DNA from: Clostridia bacterium
GTDB lineage: Bacteria; Bacillota; Clostridia; Christensenellales; Borkfalkiaceae
Assembly: GCA_017463105.1 (NCBI GenBank)
Contig: JAFTPU010000014.1
Span: forward strand, 1 to 64,000
Direction of reading: 5' to 3'
Length of the DNA stretch: 64,000 bases
How positions within the stretch are numbered: position 1 is the first letter of the stretch; each line of letters starts with the position of its first letter. The notes under the pieces were generated by a model. It had not been told where the DNA came from and searched no databases. It saw nothing but the letters and a program-made list of their open reading frames with translations. A program made the translations under genes and the position numbers. This document shows, piece after piece, positions 7,061 through 15,694 of this stretch.

Positions 7061-7198
7061 AAACTTAATGTTACTATTTCAAAAGAGGATAAGGCTATTC
7101 TTTATAGCATTGATTATTCTTCTTTGAACAATCTTCGCAAAATAAATCGTGCTATAAAGGAAAAGTTTGCAGAAATATCAAGAGCGTATATATCATGA
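7042..7198 (+). pseudogene. C-terminal fragment of an unidentified gene
   Basis: An open plus-strand frame ends at 7198 and reads KKFEEKLNVTISKEDKAILY followed by SIDYSSLNNLRKINRAIKEK and a short tail. The composition (Lys, Ile, Asn, Ser) and AT-rich codons look like real coding sequence of an accessory gene. There is no start or ribosome binding site at its left end, where it meets the recombinase remnant. A perfect terminator follows at 7207-7240. The family was not recognised. Confidence 0.45.
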
Positions 7199-7206
7199 TT
7201 TCAAAC

Positions 7207-7240
7207 AAAAAAGTCATTGCAGTTGTGCAATGACTTTTTT
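7207..7240. terminator. Rho-independent terminator
   Basis: A perfect 15-bp stem AAAAAAGTCATTGCA (7207-7221) against 7226-7240 with a four-base loop and a T run. It directly follows the stop of the unidentified plus-strand fragment. Confidence 0.85.
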
Positions 7241-7263
7241 GTGTCCTACTCGGTTAGTGTGAT

Positions 7264-7303
7264 TTCTTCGTTAAGAACATCACGCTTTACGCGGAGTGTT
7301 TTA
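7264..7303 (-). repeat. Right arm of the inverted repeat around the recombinase remnant
   Basis: Read on the minus strand it starts TAAAACACTCCGC (7303-7291) and ends TGTTCTTAACGAAGAA (7279-7264), matching the left arm at 6584-6625 in opposite orientation. Confidence 0.65.
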
Positions 7304-7345
7304 ATTTATACAAAAGATTTAGTGAAGAGTTAAGGGTGAAAAAGT

Positions 7346-7383
7346 AAAAATCGACAAGCTTCTGTCGAAGCTTGTCGATTTTT
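7346..7383 (-). terminator. Terminator of the tRNA-Gln gene
   Basis: A perfect 16-bp stem AAAAATCGACAAGCTT (7346-7361) against 7368-7383 begins at the end of the tRNA CCA on the minus strand, ending in a T run. Confidence 0.85.
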
Positions 7384-7457
7384 GGCTGGGGCGAAGTGAT
7401 TCGAACACCCGAATGACGGAGTCAGAGTCCGTTGCCTTACCGCTTGGCGACGCCCCA
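7383..7457 (-). tRNA. tRNA-Gln (anticodon CTG)
   Basis: The minus strand folds as a complete 75-base tRNA with encoded CCA. The acceptor TGGGGCG pairs with CGCCCCA; the anticodon stem ACGGA/TCCGT encloses the loop CTCTGAC, giving anticodon CTG for CAG codons; the T arm holds GTTCGAATC. A promoter lies upstream at 7500-7528. The tRNA marks the border between the AT-rich decaying segment and the higher-GC core, as is common for integration sites. Confidence 0.95.
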
Positions 7458-7499
7458 ATTTTCGAAGAAACGACTTTACCCGTTCCTTTTACCTGCGTT

Positions 7500-7528
7500 A
7501 TTTTATCAAACTTTTTCGTTTTTGGCAA
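7500..7528 (-). promoter_or_regulatory. Promoter of tRNA-Gln
   Basis: Minus-strand TTGCCA (7523-7528) and TAAAAT (7500-7505) with a 17-base spacer, about 40 bases before the tRNA 5' end. Confidence 0.65.
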
Positions 7529-7639
7529 GCGTTTTTACTCCCTTTTCCAAACTTTTTTCAAAAAACGCCAAAAAAAGTTTTTTCCTCCCCTTTTTCGTTT
7601 CCTCTTTTCCTTTATTATAAAAGAAAAAAGGAGAATCCT

Positions 7640-8221
7640 ATGTTCCTTACCGATCTTATAAACAAACCTCTTTTTGTCGGAGGTATCCAACGCGGTGCAT
7701 GTCTCGGCGTCGGCTTTTCCTTGAAATCCGGCTCCGTCAAATACCTGCTCTGTTCCAGCGAAGTTTCCTTGCTTTCCCACGAACCCGAACCCGATTTCGC
7801 TGTGAATCTCTCCGCGGTGGAAGCCGTTACCGAACGCGGCGTCGAGCTTTCGAGACTCCGCCCCGTCCTCCCGAAAAATTGCGTAAAACTCTTCCCGAAT
7901 TATCCCGTTTACACCCAAGACGGCACCTTTGCAGGTCACGTCCTTAACGCCGAGCTGTCGGATTTCAAGCTTGTGCGTCTTATCACGGACAAAAACGCGA
8001 TCTTCCCTTTCACGTCGGTTGCCGCATGCGCCGACGCGGTCATTTTAAAAAAATCACAACCCTACCCGCTCGGTCAACGCATACCTGCTCCCGTCGTTTC
8101 TTCGTTTTTAAATAAAAACGAGCCGACCGTTACCCGTTCCGTACTCAAAAACGCCATCGAAAATAAAGCATTGATCCGCCTTACGCTTTCGCTGGCGCCC
8201 TTCTCCTTGCACGTATTATAA
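7640..8221 (+). CDS. PRC-barrel-like protein
   Basis: This 193-residue protein follows AAAGGAGAATCCT. It appears to contain two small beta-barrel units: an N-terminal one (INKPLFVGGIQRGACLGVGF, residues 7-26, then a stretch ending near 65) and a second (VYTQDGTFAGHVLNAELSDF, KLVRLITDKNAIFPFTSVAA, about 88-130). Each has the PRC-barrel pattern of a G-x-(V/L) strand, a strand-rich core and a final F-x-SV strand. PRC barrels occur in RimM, reaction-centre H subunits and sporulation proteins such as YlmC. The C-terminal 60 residues are not recognised. Its stop overlaps the end of the opposing membrane-protein gene by 6 bases. The precise role is unknown. Confidence 0.6.
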   Translation: MFLTDLINKPLFVGGIQRGACLGVGFSLKSGSVKYLLCSSEVSLLSHEPEPDFAVNLSAVEAVTERGVELSRLRPVLPKNCVKLFPNYPVYTQDGTFAGHVLNAELSDFKLVRLITDKNAIFPFTSVAACADAVILKKSQPYPLGQRIPAPVVSSFLNKNEPTVTRSVLKNAIENKALIRLTLSLAPFSLHVL

Positions 8222-8881
8222 GCTTTTGAGCGCAACGTCGTATTTCGCCGACAGCTTCAGCACTCTTGAAAACGCGTCGTTGATCACGCGCAGATCCTCG
8301 GAATCAACGCTTTCTTTCTTCGCGTACAGTGACAGCAACGCCGAAAGCTCGTCCGTTTCTAGCCGTTCCGCCATCGAAATTTCCTTTTCCCGCACCGCCG
8401 ACAGCATTTTTCGCGCGTGCTCCAAACGGAAATATTTCTCGGCGACAGACGGCTCTTTTGACGGCTCGTTCGGCGTTCGTAAAACGGTATTCAGCCTTGC
8501 TCGCACGTACGCGTTTTCCCGATCGGGCAAAGTATACTTCAACCGCCTTGCACGTTCCTCCCGCTCTTTTTTTTCCGCCAGCCGCTTCCGCCACACGGCA
8601 AACGAGACAAATAAAATCAAATACAGTATTCCGCCCACGATCGCCAACACGGCAAGACAAGTACTCGCCTCTCTCGCCGAAATACCGTTTCCGAGCACGG
8701 CAAGCCACGTTCCGCCGATCACGATCGAAACGCCTCCCCCGTATACGCCCGCATGCTTTACCGCCCCGCTGACGATCGCCGCAACCACAAGCGCGAACGT
8801 CGCCGCCGCAAAGATCACCGCGAGCACGGTATTTCCGTGAAACAAAAAAGCAAATACGGTTTCTATCCGCTCCAAGACCAT
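8216..8881 (-). CDS. Membrane protein with cytoplasmic coiled region, function unknown
   Basis: This 221-residue protein starts behind GAGGAGG. Three hydrophobic helices are visible (about residues 18-40, 43-65 and 74-97). A basic/acidic stretch RKRLAEKKEREERARR (about 98-113) and a charged helical C-terminal half follow. It lies about 75 bases after addA on the same strand and could be the last cistron of the addBA transcript. No family recognised. Confidence 0.7.
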   Translation of the reverse strand: MVLERIETVFAFLFHGNTVLAVIFAAATFALVVAAIVSGAVKHAGVYGGGVSIVIGGTWLAVLGNGISAREASTCLAVLAIVGGILYLILFVSFAVWRKRLAEKKEREERARRLKYTLPDRENAYVRARLNTVLRTPNEPSKEPSVAEKYFRLEHARKMLSAVREKEISMAERLETDELSALLSLYAKKESVDSEDLRVINDAFSRVLKLSAKYDVALKSL

Positions 8882-8958
8882 AATAAAAGCCTCCTCGTTC
8901 GAATTATCTCCGAAAAGAAGGCTCGTTTTTTTTGTACTTCCGTCGAATTTAAGCGTTT

Positions 8959-11900
8959 TCAGTCGATATCCACCTGAAAGCCGCGATAAATATTCACGAT
9001 CGTACAGCGGATACGCTCTTTCGGAACGTTCATGATCCGCGCCGTCGCCAAACGGTAAAGCTCGAGTTGCGGTTTATAACGCTCTTTCAGATACTCCGCA
9101 TTTTTGCCCGAATATTTATAATCGATGATCCGCACTTCCTCCTCGCCGACCGCAAGCAAGTCGATCGCCCCCTGAAAAAGCATTTCCTCCCCGTCGCCGC
9201 ACTCGGGCACTCCCGCGCCCGCTTTCTTTGCGTACGTGTCTTTGACGGGAAGCGAAGCGAGAAACTGCTGTTCTTTATATAAAAGCATATCCCCGAGTCC
9301 GTAAAACACCTCGTTCGATAAGATATCCGTCAACTTTTCCACCGACAGAAGATCGGCGTTTTCGATATCCGTCGCTTGCGCATATGCCGTGGCTATCCGT
9401 TCCCGCAACGTATCGCGATCTACCGCCTCGCCGTTTTCGTCGTATAACAACGAGAAATCGAATTTTTCCAAAAACGCGTGATACGCCAGCCCCGACAGCG
9501 TATTCGTTTCGTTTCCGCCCTCGGCATACGTCTCGTAGCTGCGTTCGTCGTTCGCCTCCTCCGCATACCCGAAATCGTCGAGAAGCCGCGTCGCCGAGCT
9601 TTTAACCGGCAAATTTTCATACCCCGCATAGGCGTATCGCCACGTGAACGCGGACATGATCCCGCGCGCCAGCTCCTCGTTCGGACGAAACGCGAGCGCG
9701 ACGCGCTCCTGCTTTGGCACGTCGAATATCTCGTCCCGCACCACGTACTTCTCCCACACGCCGAAATCGGTAAAATCGGCAAACGACCGCGCGTACCGCA
9801 CGTCGGGAAATACGCTCGGCTTTTTAAACAGCATATGGAGAGAATATTTCGCCCGCGTCAACGCCACGTAATATAGGTTCAATTCGTCCGCGATCGCCTC
9901 GCCGAGCGAACGGTACTCACACAGCCGCCGAAGCAACGTTCCGCTCTTTTTCATATTCTCCGTATCGAACGCACGGGGCGCAAGCCCGTATTTTTCCTCG
10001 AGCAACACCTCTCCCGTATCCGCGCCGCGGAAAGGCGCGTTGAGATCGTCCAAGATCACGACGGGATATTCGAGCCCTTTCGACGAGTGCATAGTAAGCA
10101 CCTTTACCGAATCCTCGCCCCCGTTTTCGCTGAATTCGATCTTATATTCGAGATCGCGTAAGCGTTCCAAAAACGCGCGCAACGAAAGCGGCTCGGGAAC
10201 GGTCGCCTCTTCGATAAATCGGTGAATACGCTTCAAACACGCCACACCGTTTTCCCGCGAAAGCAAGGTCGCCTCCATACGCGTTTCCGTAATGATCTGC
10301 GTCAAAAGCTCGCCCGCGTCCAACACGCACGAAAGCGCGCGTACCTTTTCGAAATACGCGAAAAAGCGTTTCAGCTTATGCGCCGCGACGCCCTCCCGCT
10401 CTTCCGCATATTTTCTGCATGCCGTACGGAAAAACTTCTCGTCCTTATACGCAAGGCGTATCTCCGCGAGCTCGTCCACCGTCAGGTTCCCCATCGCGGA
10501 AAGCAACGCGCTGCAAAGCGGCACGTCCTGCTCGGCGTTGTCGAGCAGGGACAAAATATCGATCAGCGTTTTGATCTCCGCGTAATCGCATATATTCACC
10601 GCCGCCGCAGCCGTCACGGGAACGCCCTCCGCCGCAAGCGCCGCCACCGTCTTGGCGATCTGCCCCTGCTTTTTTCGGGACAATATCGCGATGTCGCAAT
10701 ACCGCACGGAGCGATATTCGCCCGCGTCCGCGTCGTACCACTTGCCCCGCAATTCCTCCTCGATGATATGGCGTATCGCTTTCGCCGCCGCCCGTTCCTC
10801 CTTTTCTTTCTTTCCCGAACGGGCGCGAACGGAGTATACGCCCCGCTCCGCTTTTTCGTTCTTTTCCTCTTCGGGGAGATAGTGTATTTGCGTTTTTCCG
10901 TCGTTCAACGCGTACCTGCCCCCCCGCAACATCAAAGAATCCCGCTCGTAATCGACGCTCGAAGTGTTCGGAGTCATCGCCAAAGAGAACTGCGAATTTA
11001 CCGCGTCGAGCACCGCGTCCGAGCTTCGGAAGTTACTTTTCATCACGAGACTGTTGCCGCCGTCCCGTTCGAATTGTTTCTGTTTCTCTACGAAAAACCG
11101 CGACTTGCTCCCGCGGAAGCCGTAAATGGATTGCTTGACGTCGCCCACAAGGAACAGATTTTCCCCACCGATACGGGAAATCAGCTCCTCCTGCACGGGG
11201 TTGACGTCCTGATACTCGTCCACGAACACGAAACGGTATTTTTCCCGCGTCTCTTTCGCGATCTCCTCATTTCCCAAAAGCGCAAGCGCTTTATGCTCGA
11301 GATCGTTATAATCGAGCGCGCCGCGTTCCGCTTTCAGCGCGGCATATTTCTCGTCGAATCTGAGAAGATAGGCGCTGAGCGCCGCCGCCGTTTCCCCCGA
11401 GCGCAAAAAGTTTTTCAATTCTTCTTCCCGCGAAAGCGTTTCGGCAAATTCGTCGTCGTAAATTTTCACGACCTTCGCTTTCAGCGCCGCCAACCGTTCA
11501 ATATGCGTTTTTTTCTCTTCGGAGTCCTTTTTGCTCGTCCGCTTCGCCGTAAACGCGGGCTTTTGCAACGCGCACGCCTCGAAATAATCTTTCGCGTCGA
11601 GCACCGCCCGAAGCGCGCCGATCAGCTCGTCGGAAAGCTTTATCTGCGGTTCGCCTCCGATACTCTCGAAATAAGCCTTTTCCGTTTCGACGAACGAAAG
11701 ATAATAGGCGCATTTTTCCTTTACGGTCGTCAACAGGTCGGCGCAGATATTATCGAAGGTCTTTTCGTCGTAATTGCCCGAAGAAAGCAAATATTCCCGA
11801 TAATCGGCGCGGTTGCGAAGCTCCTTATACGCGGTAAGAAAAATTCTTCTGAGCGCGTTATCGCTCTTTTTCCGCCAATAGACCGAAAGCAAATGCAAAA

Positions 11901-12372
11901 ATTTTTCGTCGCGTTCCTCGTACCCCTCGTCCAAAAGCTCGTCAATCGCGGCATTTTGCATTGCCGTACCCTCCGCGTCGTCTCCGTTGATCACGCGGAA
12001 AGCGTTATCCACGCCCGCCGCGTAAAAATGCGTGCGGATCAGCTTCGAGCAAAAGGAATGGATCGTCGAAATATCGGCGGACGGCACCTCGTCTAATTGT
12101 CTTTTCAGCGCCGAACGCCGCGCGGGCGAAACGCTTGGGTCGTTGATCGCTTTCACGATCGCTTTGCGCAATTTTTCCTTCATCTGCGAAGCGGCTTTTT
12201 TCGTAAAGGTGACGGCGAGTATCTCACTTACGCTGTGCCCCGCGAGGATCAGTCCGATGATCTTTTCGATCATGACCGTCGTTTTTCCGCTTCCCGCAGA
12301 GGCGGACACGATCGTCCTGCCCGTGGCGTTTATCGCCGCGCGCTGTTCGGTTGTGAATCTGTCGTTTGCCAT
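8959..12372 (-). CDS. addA: ATP-dependent helicase/nuclease subunit A
   Basis: This 1137-residue AddA is the UvrD-like motor plus nuclease of the AddAB complex, which processes double-strand breaks for RecA. Motifs in order: Q motif FTTEQRAAI, Walker A SASAGSGKT (23-31), Walker B VFVDEYQD, GDVKQSIYGFRG, NFRSS, LTMHSSKGLEYPVVILDD and VALTRAKYSL. The C-terminal RecB-type nuclease has a His in LAYHAFLEKF, GAIDLL, IIDYKYSGK and QLELYRLA. Length is close to known AddA proteins (about 1200). It starts two bases after the addB stop, so the subunits are co-translated. All catalytic motifs look intact. Confidence 0.97.
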   Translation of the reverse strand: MANDRFTTEQRAAINATGRTIVSASAGSGKTTVMIEKIIGLILAGHSVSEILAVTFTKKAASQMKEKLRKAIVKAINDPSVSPARRSALKRQLDEVPSADISTIHSFCSKLIRTHFYAAGVDNAFRVINGDDAEGTAMQNAAIDELLDEGYEERDEKFLHLLSVYWRKKSDNALRRIFLTAYKELRNRADYREYLLSSGNYDEKTFDNICADLLTTVKEKCAYYLSFVETEKAYFESIGGEPQIKLSDELIGALRAVLDAKDYFEACALQKPAFTAKRTSKKDSEEKKTHIERLAALKAKVVKIYDDEFAETLSREEELKNFLRSGETAAALSAYLLRFDEKYAALKAERGALDYNDLEHKALALLGNEEIAKETREKYRFVFVDEYQDVNPVQEELISRIGGENLFLVGDVKQSIYGFRGSKSRFFVEKQKQFERDGGNSLVMKSNFRSSDAVLDAVNSQFSLAMTPNTSSVDYERDSLMLRGGRYALNDGKTQIHYLPEEEKNEKAERGVYSVRARSGKKEKEERAAAKAIRHIIEEELRGKWYDADAGEYRSVRYCDIAILSRKKQGQIAKTVAALAAEGVPVTAAAAVNICDYAEIKTLIDILSLLDNAEQDVPLCSALLSAMGNLTVDELAEIRLAYKDEKFFRTACRKYAEEREGVAAHKLKRFFAYFEKVRALSCVLDAGELLTQIITETRMEATLLSRENGVACLKRIHRFIEEATVPEPLSLRAFLERLRDLEYKIEFSENGGEDSVKVLTMHSSKGLEYPVVILDDLNAPFRGADTGEVLLEEKYGLAPRAFDTENMKKSGTLLRRLCEYRSLGEAIADELNLYYVALTRAKYSLHMLFKKPSVFPDVRYARSFADFTDFGVWEKYVVRDEIFDVPKQERVALAFRPNEELARGIMSAFTWRYAYAGYENLPVKSSATRLLDDFGYAEEANDERSYETYAEGGNETNTLSGLAYHAFLEKFDFSLLYDENGEAVDRDTLRERIATAYAQATDIENADLLSVEKLTDILSNEVFYGLGDMLLYKEQQFLASLPVKDTYAKKAGAGVPECGDGEEMLFQGAIDLLAVGEEEVRIIDYKYSGKNAEYLKERYKPQLELYRLATARIMNVPKERIRCTIVNIYRGFQVDID

Positions 12373-12374
12373 CG

Positions 12375-15300
12375 TCAGTCCTCCTTTCCGTCCCGTTCTT
12401 TCCGCGCGATCTCCGCGATCGTCGACGGGTCGATCGTCGGCTCGCTCCTCGGCTCCAACGCGTCGCGGTTAAAACCGCACATACCGCCGTATTTGCAATA
12501 CTCGCAACCGTTCCCAAAGGGCGACGGCGCGATAAAGCCCTCTTTCAGTTCCTTGCACCCCTGCCTTGCCACCAGCACCGAATAATCAAGGAAATCACGA
12601 AACACCTCCTCGCTCATCACACGCTTGCTCCGCGCGTTGTTTTTTAACGACGCGGGGAAATAATCGCTCGGCTTTTCTTCCGTCAAAGTCTTGTCCCCGC
12701 AACGCAACGCTTCTTCGTCGCCGTTGAGGAAACCTTTCATTTTAAACCGCCCGTCGCTGCCGTCCGTGTAATCGACCGACGCGGGAAAATAGAATACGCC
12801 CGCAGGAATACGCTCCCCTTTGAGCGCGGACATATACAATTGCATTTGCAGCTTTCTGCCCGTGTAATAGGAAAGCGCGGTATCGTCGATCGCTCCCGTT
12901 TTATAATCGATGATCCGCACGTATTTTTCCGTGCCGTCCACACGGTCGACCTTGCCGTGGAAGCCGTCCGTCGAAATATTTTTTTCCGTTTCCTCCACGA
13001 CGAAATCGGAATTTTTGATCTGACGGAACGCCGCCGCCGCGACGTCCGCGCCCTCGGCGAGCAGCTTATCCGAAAAGAACAGACCCGACGCCGTATCCGA
13101 TTGCGCCGCATAAACGGGCTTTTGAAGCAGCTTCGCCCCTTCCTCAAGCGCAAACGCGCGCATTTCCTCCTCCGTTCCGATCTCCGACGACTTCTTTGCC
13201 GTCGCCTCCAACAGTTCGTGGATAAAGTTGCCCGTATCGACGGCAAGCACCGCCGTTTCGTCCCGTTCTTTCAGTCTGAGCCCCCGTTCGGCATAGTTGC
13301 GGAAAGGGCAGGAAAAATACTCTTCGAGCGAAGTGGGCGATATCTTTCCGTCGCGAAAAAACAGTTCCTCACCGCGTTCAACGCATACCTGCCCCCTCCC
13401 TTCAGCAAGATAATCGTCCTTTTCCCGAACGCTGAGCTTGTCCAACGCCGTATAAAGGGAGGAGTATTTTTGCCGCGTATCGACCTTATTCACTTCGTAC
13501 TCGTGCTTTTCTACGAGCAGTTGTCTGATCGCAGGCGCGGCGGCGGAGCATTTGTATTTGAATTCGTCCAAAGAAAGTTTTTTTCTGCGCGGAATATCCT
13601 TTCCCTCGCCGCTTGTAAACCTTTCGTCGATATAATGGAACACGTCGCTGAGCGCGGGCTCATTACCGTCGGCGGACAGCGGATACGAAAGGTGTAATTC
13701 GTCCAAAAACGTACAAAGATTCAGACATACGCTCTCGCGATTTCTCAAATTGACCTCCGCCACGGTGGGCTCGAGCAGGGTCTTTACCTCGGCGAGCCGC
13801 GCGATCTCCTTATCGGACACGATCGCGGTATCTCCCGCCGAGCGGGGCACGTCCTCCGTCATGCCCATTGCAAACAACACGCGGACCTTTTCGATTCGGC
13901 TGTCCGCGATATCCCCGATGAACACGGCGTCCGCTTTCAAAGGAATAAGCGAAATTTCCGTCGCGTCCAAGCCGTCCTGCAATACGGCGGAAAACTCGGC
14001 GACCGTCATTTCTCTGTTCCCCGTCAGAAGCTCCGCTTCCGTCAGAAGTCCGTCCAACGCGCGGTAAATTTGCGCCAGATACCCCTTTTGCGAAACGTCC
14101 TCGAAGGCATTCTCCAATTTCTCCAGCTTCTCTTGCGCATTGAAGTCGGCAAGAATTTGGCGTACGGCTTCGCAATAAGCCCGCCCCTTCGCCTTCGTTT
14201 TGATATTCTGCGTGGCTTTCAAAAGGCGTGCTCTGCCGTCGACCAGCTTTGCCGTATCAAACACGCTTTCGACCGCTTCGCCCGTCTTGATCTCCCGTTT
14301 CGCTCCGCCTCGATAGTTGGCGAATTTCAAAAGGTAATTACGGTATTCGTCGCTCTCGCCGAAAAAGAAATTCTGCGTAAGCGATTGCACGGCGACGGGC
14401 GAGAATTTTTCCCTTACCGCACGGAAGCAATCGAGCAAAAACCTCGACAGGGGATGACGTTTGAGCGAACGTTTTTCGTCGATAAAATAAGGTATCCCGT
14501 ATTCCCCGAACGCGCGCTTCAAGGGCAGGGAGTATGCGGTGATATCGGGCACAAGCACAGCGAAATCACGATAGCGGATATCGGGATCTTCCGCCGTCAA
14601 ACGGCGTATCTGCACGGCGACGTACTCCGCCTCGTCCGTCTTATCCTCCGCCTCGAACGCGCGGATCCGCTCCGTTTTTATCCGTTCCTTTCCCGTGCGT
14701 TCGGGATTAAACAGACCTTTCCGCAACGCTTCCGCATCCCCGCAAAGAGGCTCGCCAAGCTCCGCCGTACGCGTTTTTCCGTATTCCGAGCAAACGCGGG
14801 AAAACGTGCGGAACGCGGCATTCGTATAAATATCCTCCTCTCCGCAAACGAATACGCCGATCACGTTTTTCGCCGTCTCGAGCGCGGCGCGGATCGTTTT
14901 CACCGCCTGCGCGGTAAAAGAGGAATAACACAAAAAGAACACGTTCGTGTCCCGCATTTTCCTGTCCGTACGGATCTTATCGGGCAACAACGAAAGGTAT
15001 TTGCTTTCGTCCAAAAGTCCGCGTTCCTGCAAAAACGCCGCATAGCCCTCGTAGATCAAAGCGAGATCGGACACCTTTTTCTTCAACGTATCGTCGGGCA
15101 AAAGCGCAAGGCTCTCGCGTAAGACGTCGGGCGTGACCTCGGAAGCGAAAAACTGCGCGAGCGTTTCGTAGATACACTTGGCGTTGTTCCCTACGCCCGT
15201 CGCCGTCGTGAAGCACTGCAATGCGCCGTCGCGTTGCAACCTCGTCATCACGTCGCCCACCGCCATTACCGAGCCTTGTTTACTGATCGACTTCTCGTGC

Positions 15301-15503
15301 GAATCCAAAAAGCGCGCAAACGTAGTCACGGAGGAACGAAACGTCCCGCCCGTACGGCGCACCAACTCCCGTTCGGCGATCAAGGTCAATCTGTCCTCGC
15401 AAAAAATAAGATTTCGTCCGCCCGTCTTTTCGTAAGCGAGCGCGTACCGAGACGTTATCTCCATACATTCGGACAGCGTATAAGCTTTGAGTATCACGTT
15501 CAT
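12375..15503 (-). CDS. addB: ATP-dependent helicase/nuclease subunit B
   Basis: This 1042-residue partner of AddA supplies the second nuclease of the complex. The C-terminal nuclease shows FHGKVDRVDG, VRIIDYKTG and LQMQLYMSAL. The Fe-S cluster cysteines are visible: one in EYFSCPFRNYAERGL and three in CEYCKYGGMC near the end. The N-terminus reads MNVILKAYTLSECMEITSRY, and no GxxGxGK Walker A is present where other Firmicute AddB proteins have one. A longer frame to 15542 is open, but the -10 box lies in it; the ATG at 15503 follows GGAGG and is preferred. It is the first gene of addB-addA. Confidence 0.93.
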   Translation of the reverse strand: MNVILKAYTLSECMEITSRYALAYEKTGGRNLIFCEDRLTLIAERELVRRTGGTFRSSVTTFARFLDSHEKSISKQGSVMAVGDVMTRLQRDGALQCFTTATGVGNNAKCIYETLAQFFASEVTPDVLRESLALLPDDTLKKKVSDLALIYEGYAAFLQERGLLDESKYLSLLPDKIRTDRKMRDTNVFFLCYSSFTAQAVKTIRAALETAKNVIGVFVCGEEDIYTNAAFRTFSRVCSEYGKTRTAELGEPLCGDAEALRKGLFNPERTGKERIKTERIRAFEAEDKTDEAEYVAVQIRRLTAEDPDIRYRDFAVLVPDITAYSLPLKRAFGEYGIPYFIDEKRSLKRHPLSRFLLDCFRAVREKFSPVAVQSLTQNFFFGESDEYRNYLLKFANYRGGAKREIKTGEAVESVFDTAKLVDGRARLLKATQNIKTKAKGRAYCEAVRQILADFNAQEKLEKLENAFEDVSQKGYLAQIYRALDGLLTEAELLTGNREMTVAEFSAVLQDGLDATEISLIPLKADAVFIGDIADSRIEKVRVLFAMGMTEDVPRSAGDTAIVSDKEIARLAEVKTLLEPTVAEVNLRNRESVCLNLCTFLDELHLSYPLSADGNEPALSDVFHYIDERFTSGEGKDIPRRKKLSLDEFKYKCSAAAPAIRQLLVEKHEYEVNKVDTRQKYSSLYTALDKLSVREKDDYLAEGRGQVCVERGEELFFRDGKISPTSLEEYFSCPFRNYAERGLRLKERDETAVLAVDTGNFIHELLEATAKKSSEIGTEEEMRAFALEEGAKLLQKPVYAAQSDTASGLFFSDKLLAEGADVAAAAFRQIKNSDFVVEETEKNISTDGFHGKVDRVDGTEKYVRIIDYKTGAIDDTALSYYTGRKLQMQLYMSALKGERIPAGVFYFPASVDYTDGSDGRFKMKGFLNGDEEALRCGDKTLTEEKPSDYFPASLKNNARSKRVMSEEVFRDFLDYSVLVARQGCKELKEGFIAPSPFGNGCEYCKYGGMCGFNRDALEPRSEPTIDPSTIAEIARKERDGKED

Positions 15504-15540
15504 TTTCGCCGTCGACCTCCTTACGGGTTTCTTTACTACC

Positions 15541-15549
15541 ATTATACCA
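15541..15549 (-). promoter_or_regulatory. Extended -10 promoter of addBA
   Basis: Minus-strand TATAAT (15541-15546) preceded by TGG gives an extended -10; no good -35 is visible. It lies about 65 bases from the divergent promoter of the lipoprotein gene. Confidence 0.55.
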
Positions 15550-15610
15550 TACTTATCGTAAAATTTTCAGCTTTTTTTCACAAGAAATTTCAAGAAATCT
15601 CGATTTTGTT

Positions 15611-15639
15611 TTTACAAATCGGAAATTATGTGGTATAAT
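15611..15639 (+). promoter_or_regulatory. Promoter of the 343-codon-frame lipoprotein gene
   Basis: TTTACA (15611-15616), a 17-base spacer and TATAAT (15634-15639). The first ATG at 15647 would be at the transcript start, so the ATG at 15695 behind ACAGGAAAC is the better start. Confidence 0.7.
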
Positions 15640-15694
15640 AATAACAATGACGAATTTTCAGGCGGAAAAACGCCGATCATACAGGAAACACATT

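Noticed and set aside
10222..12096. 624-codon open frame on the plus strand opposite addA
   Set aside because: It is rich in Arg, His and Phe, has no family motifs or ribosome binding site, and lies exactly antisense to addA, whose motifs are all intact. It is a codon-bias shadow.
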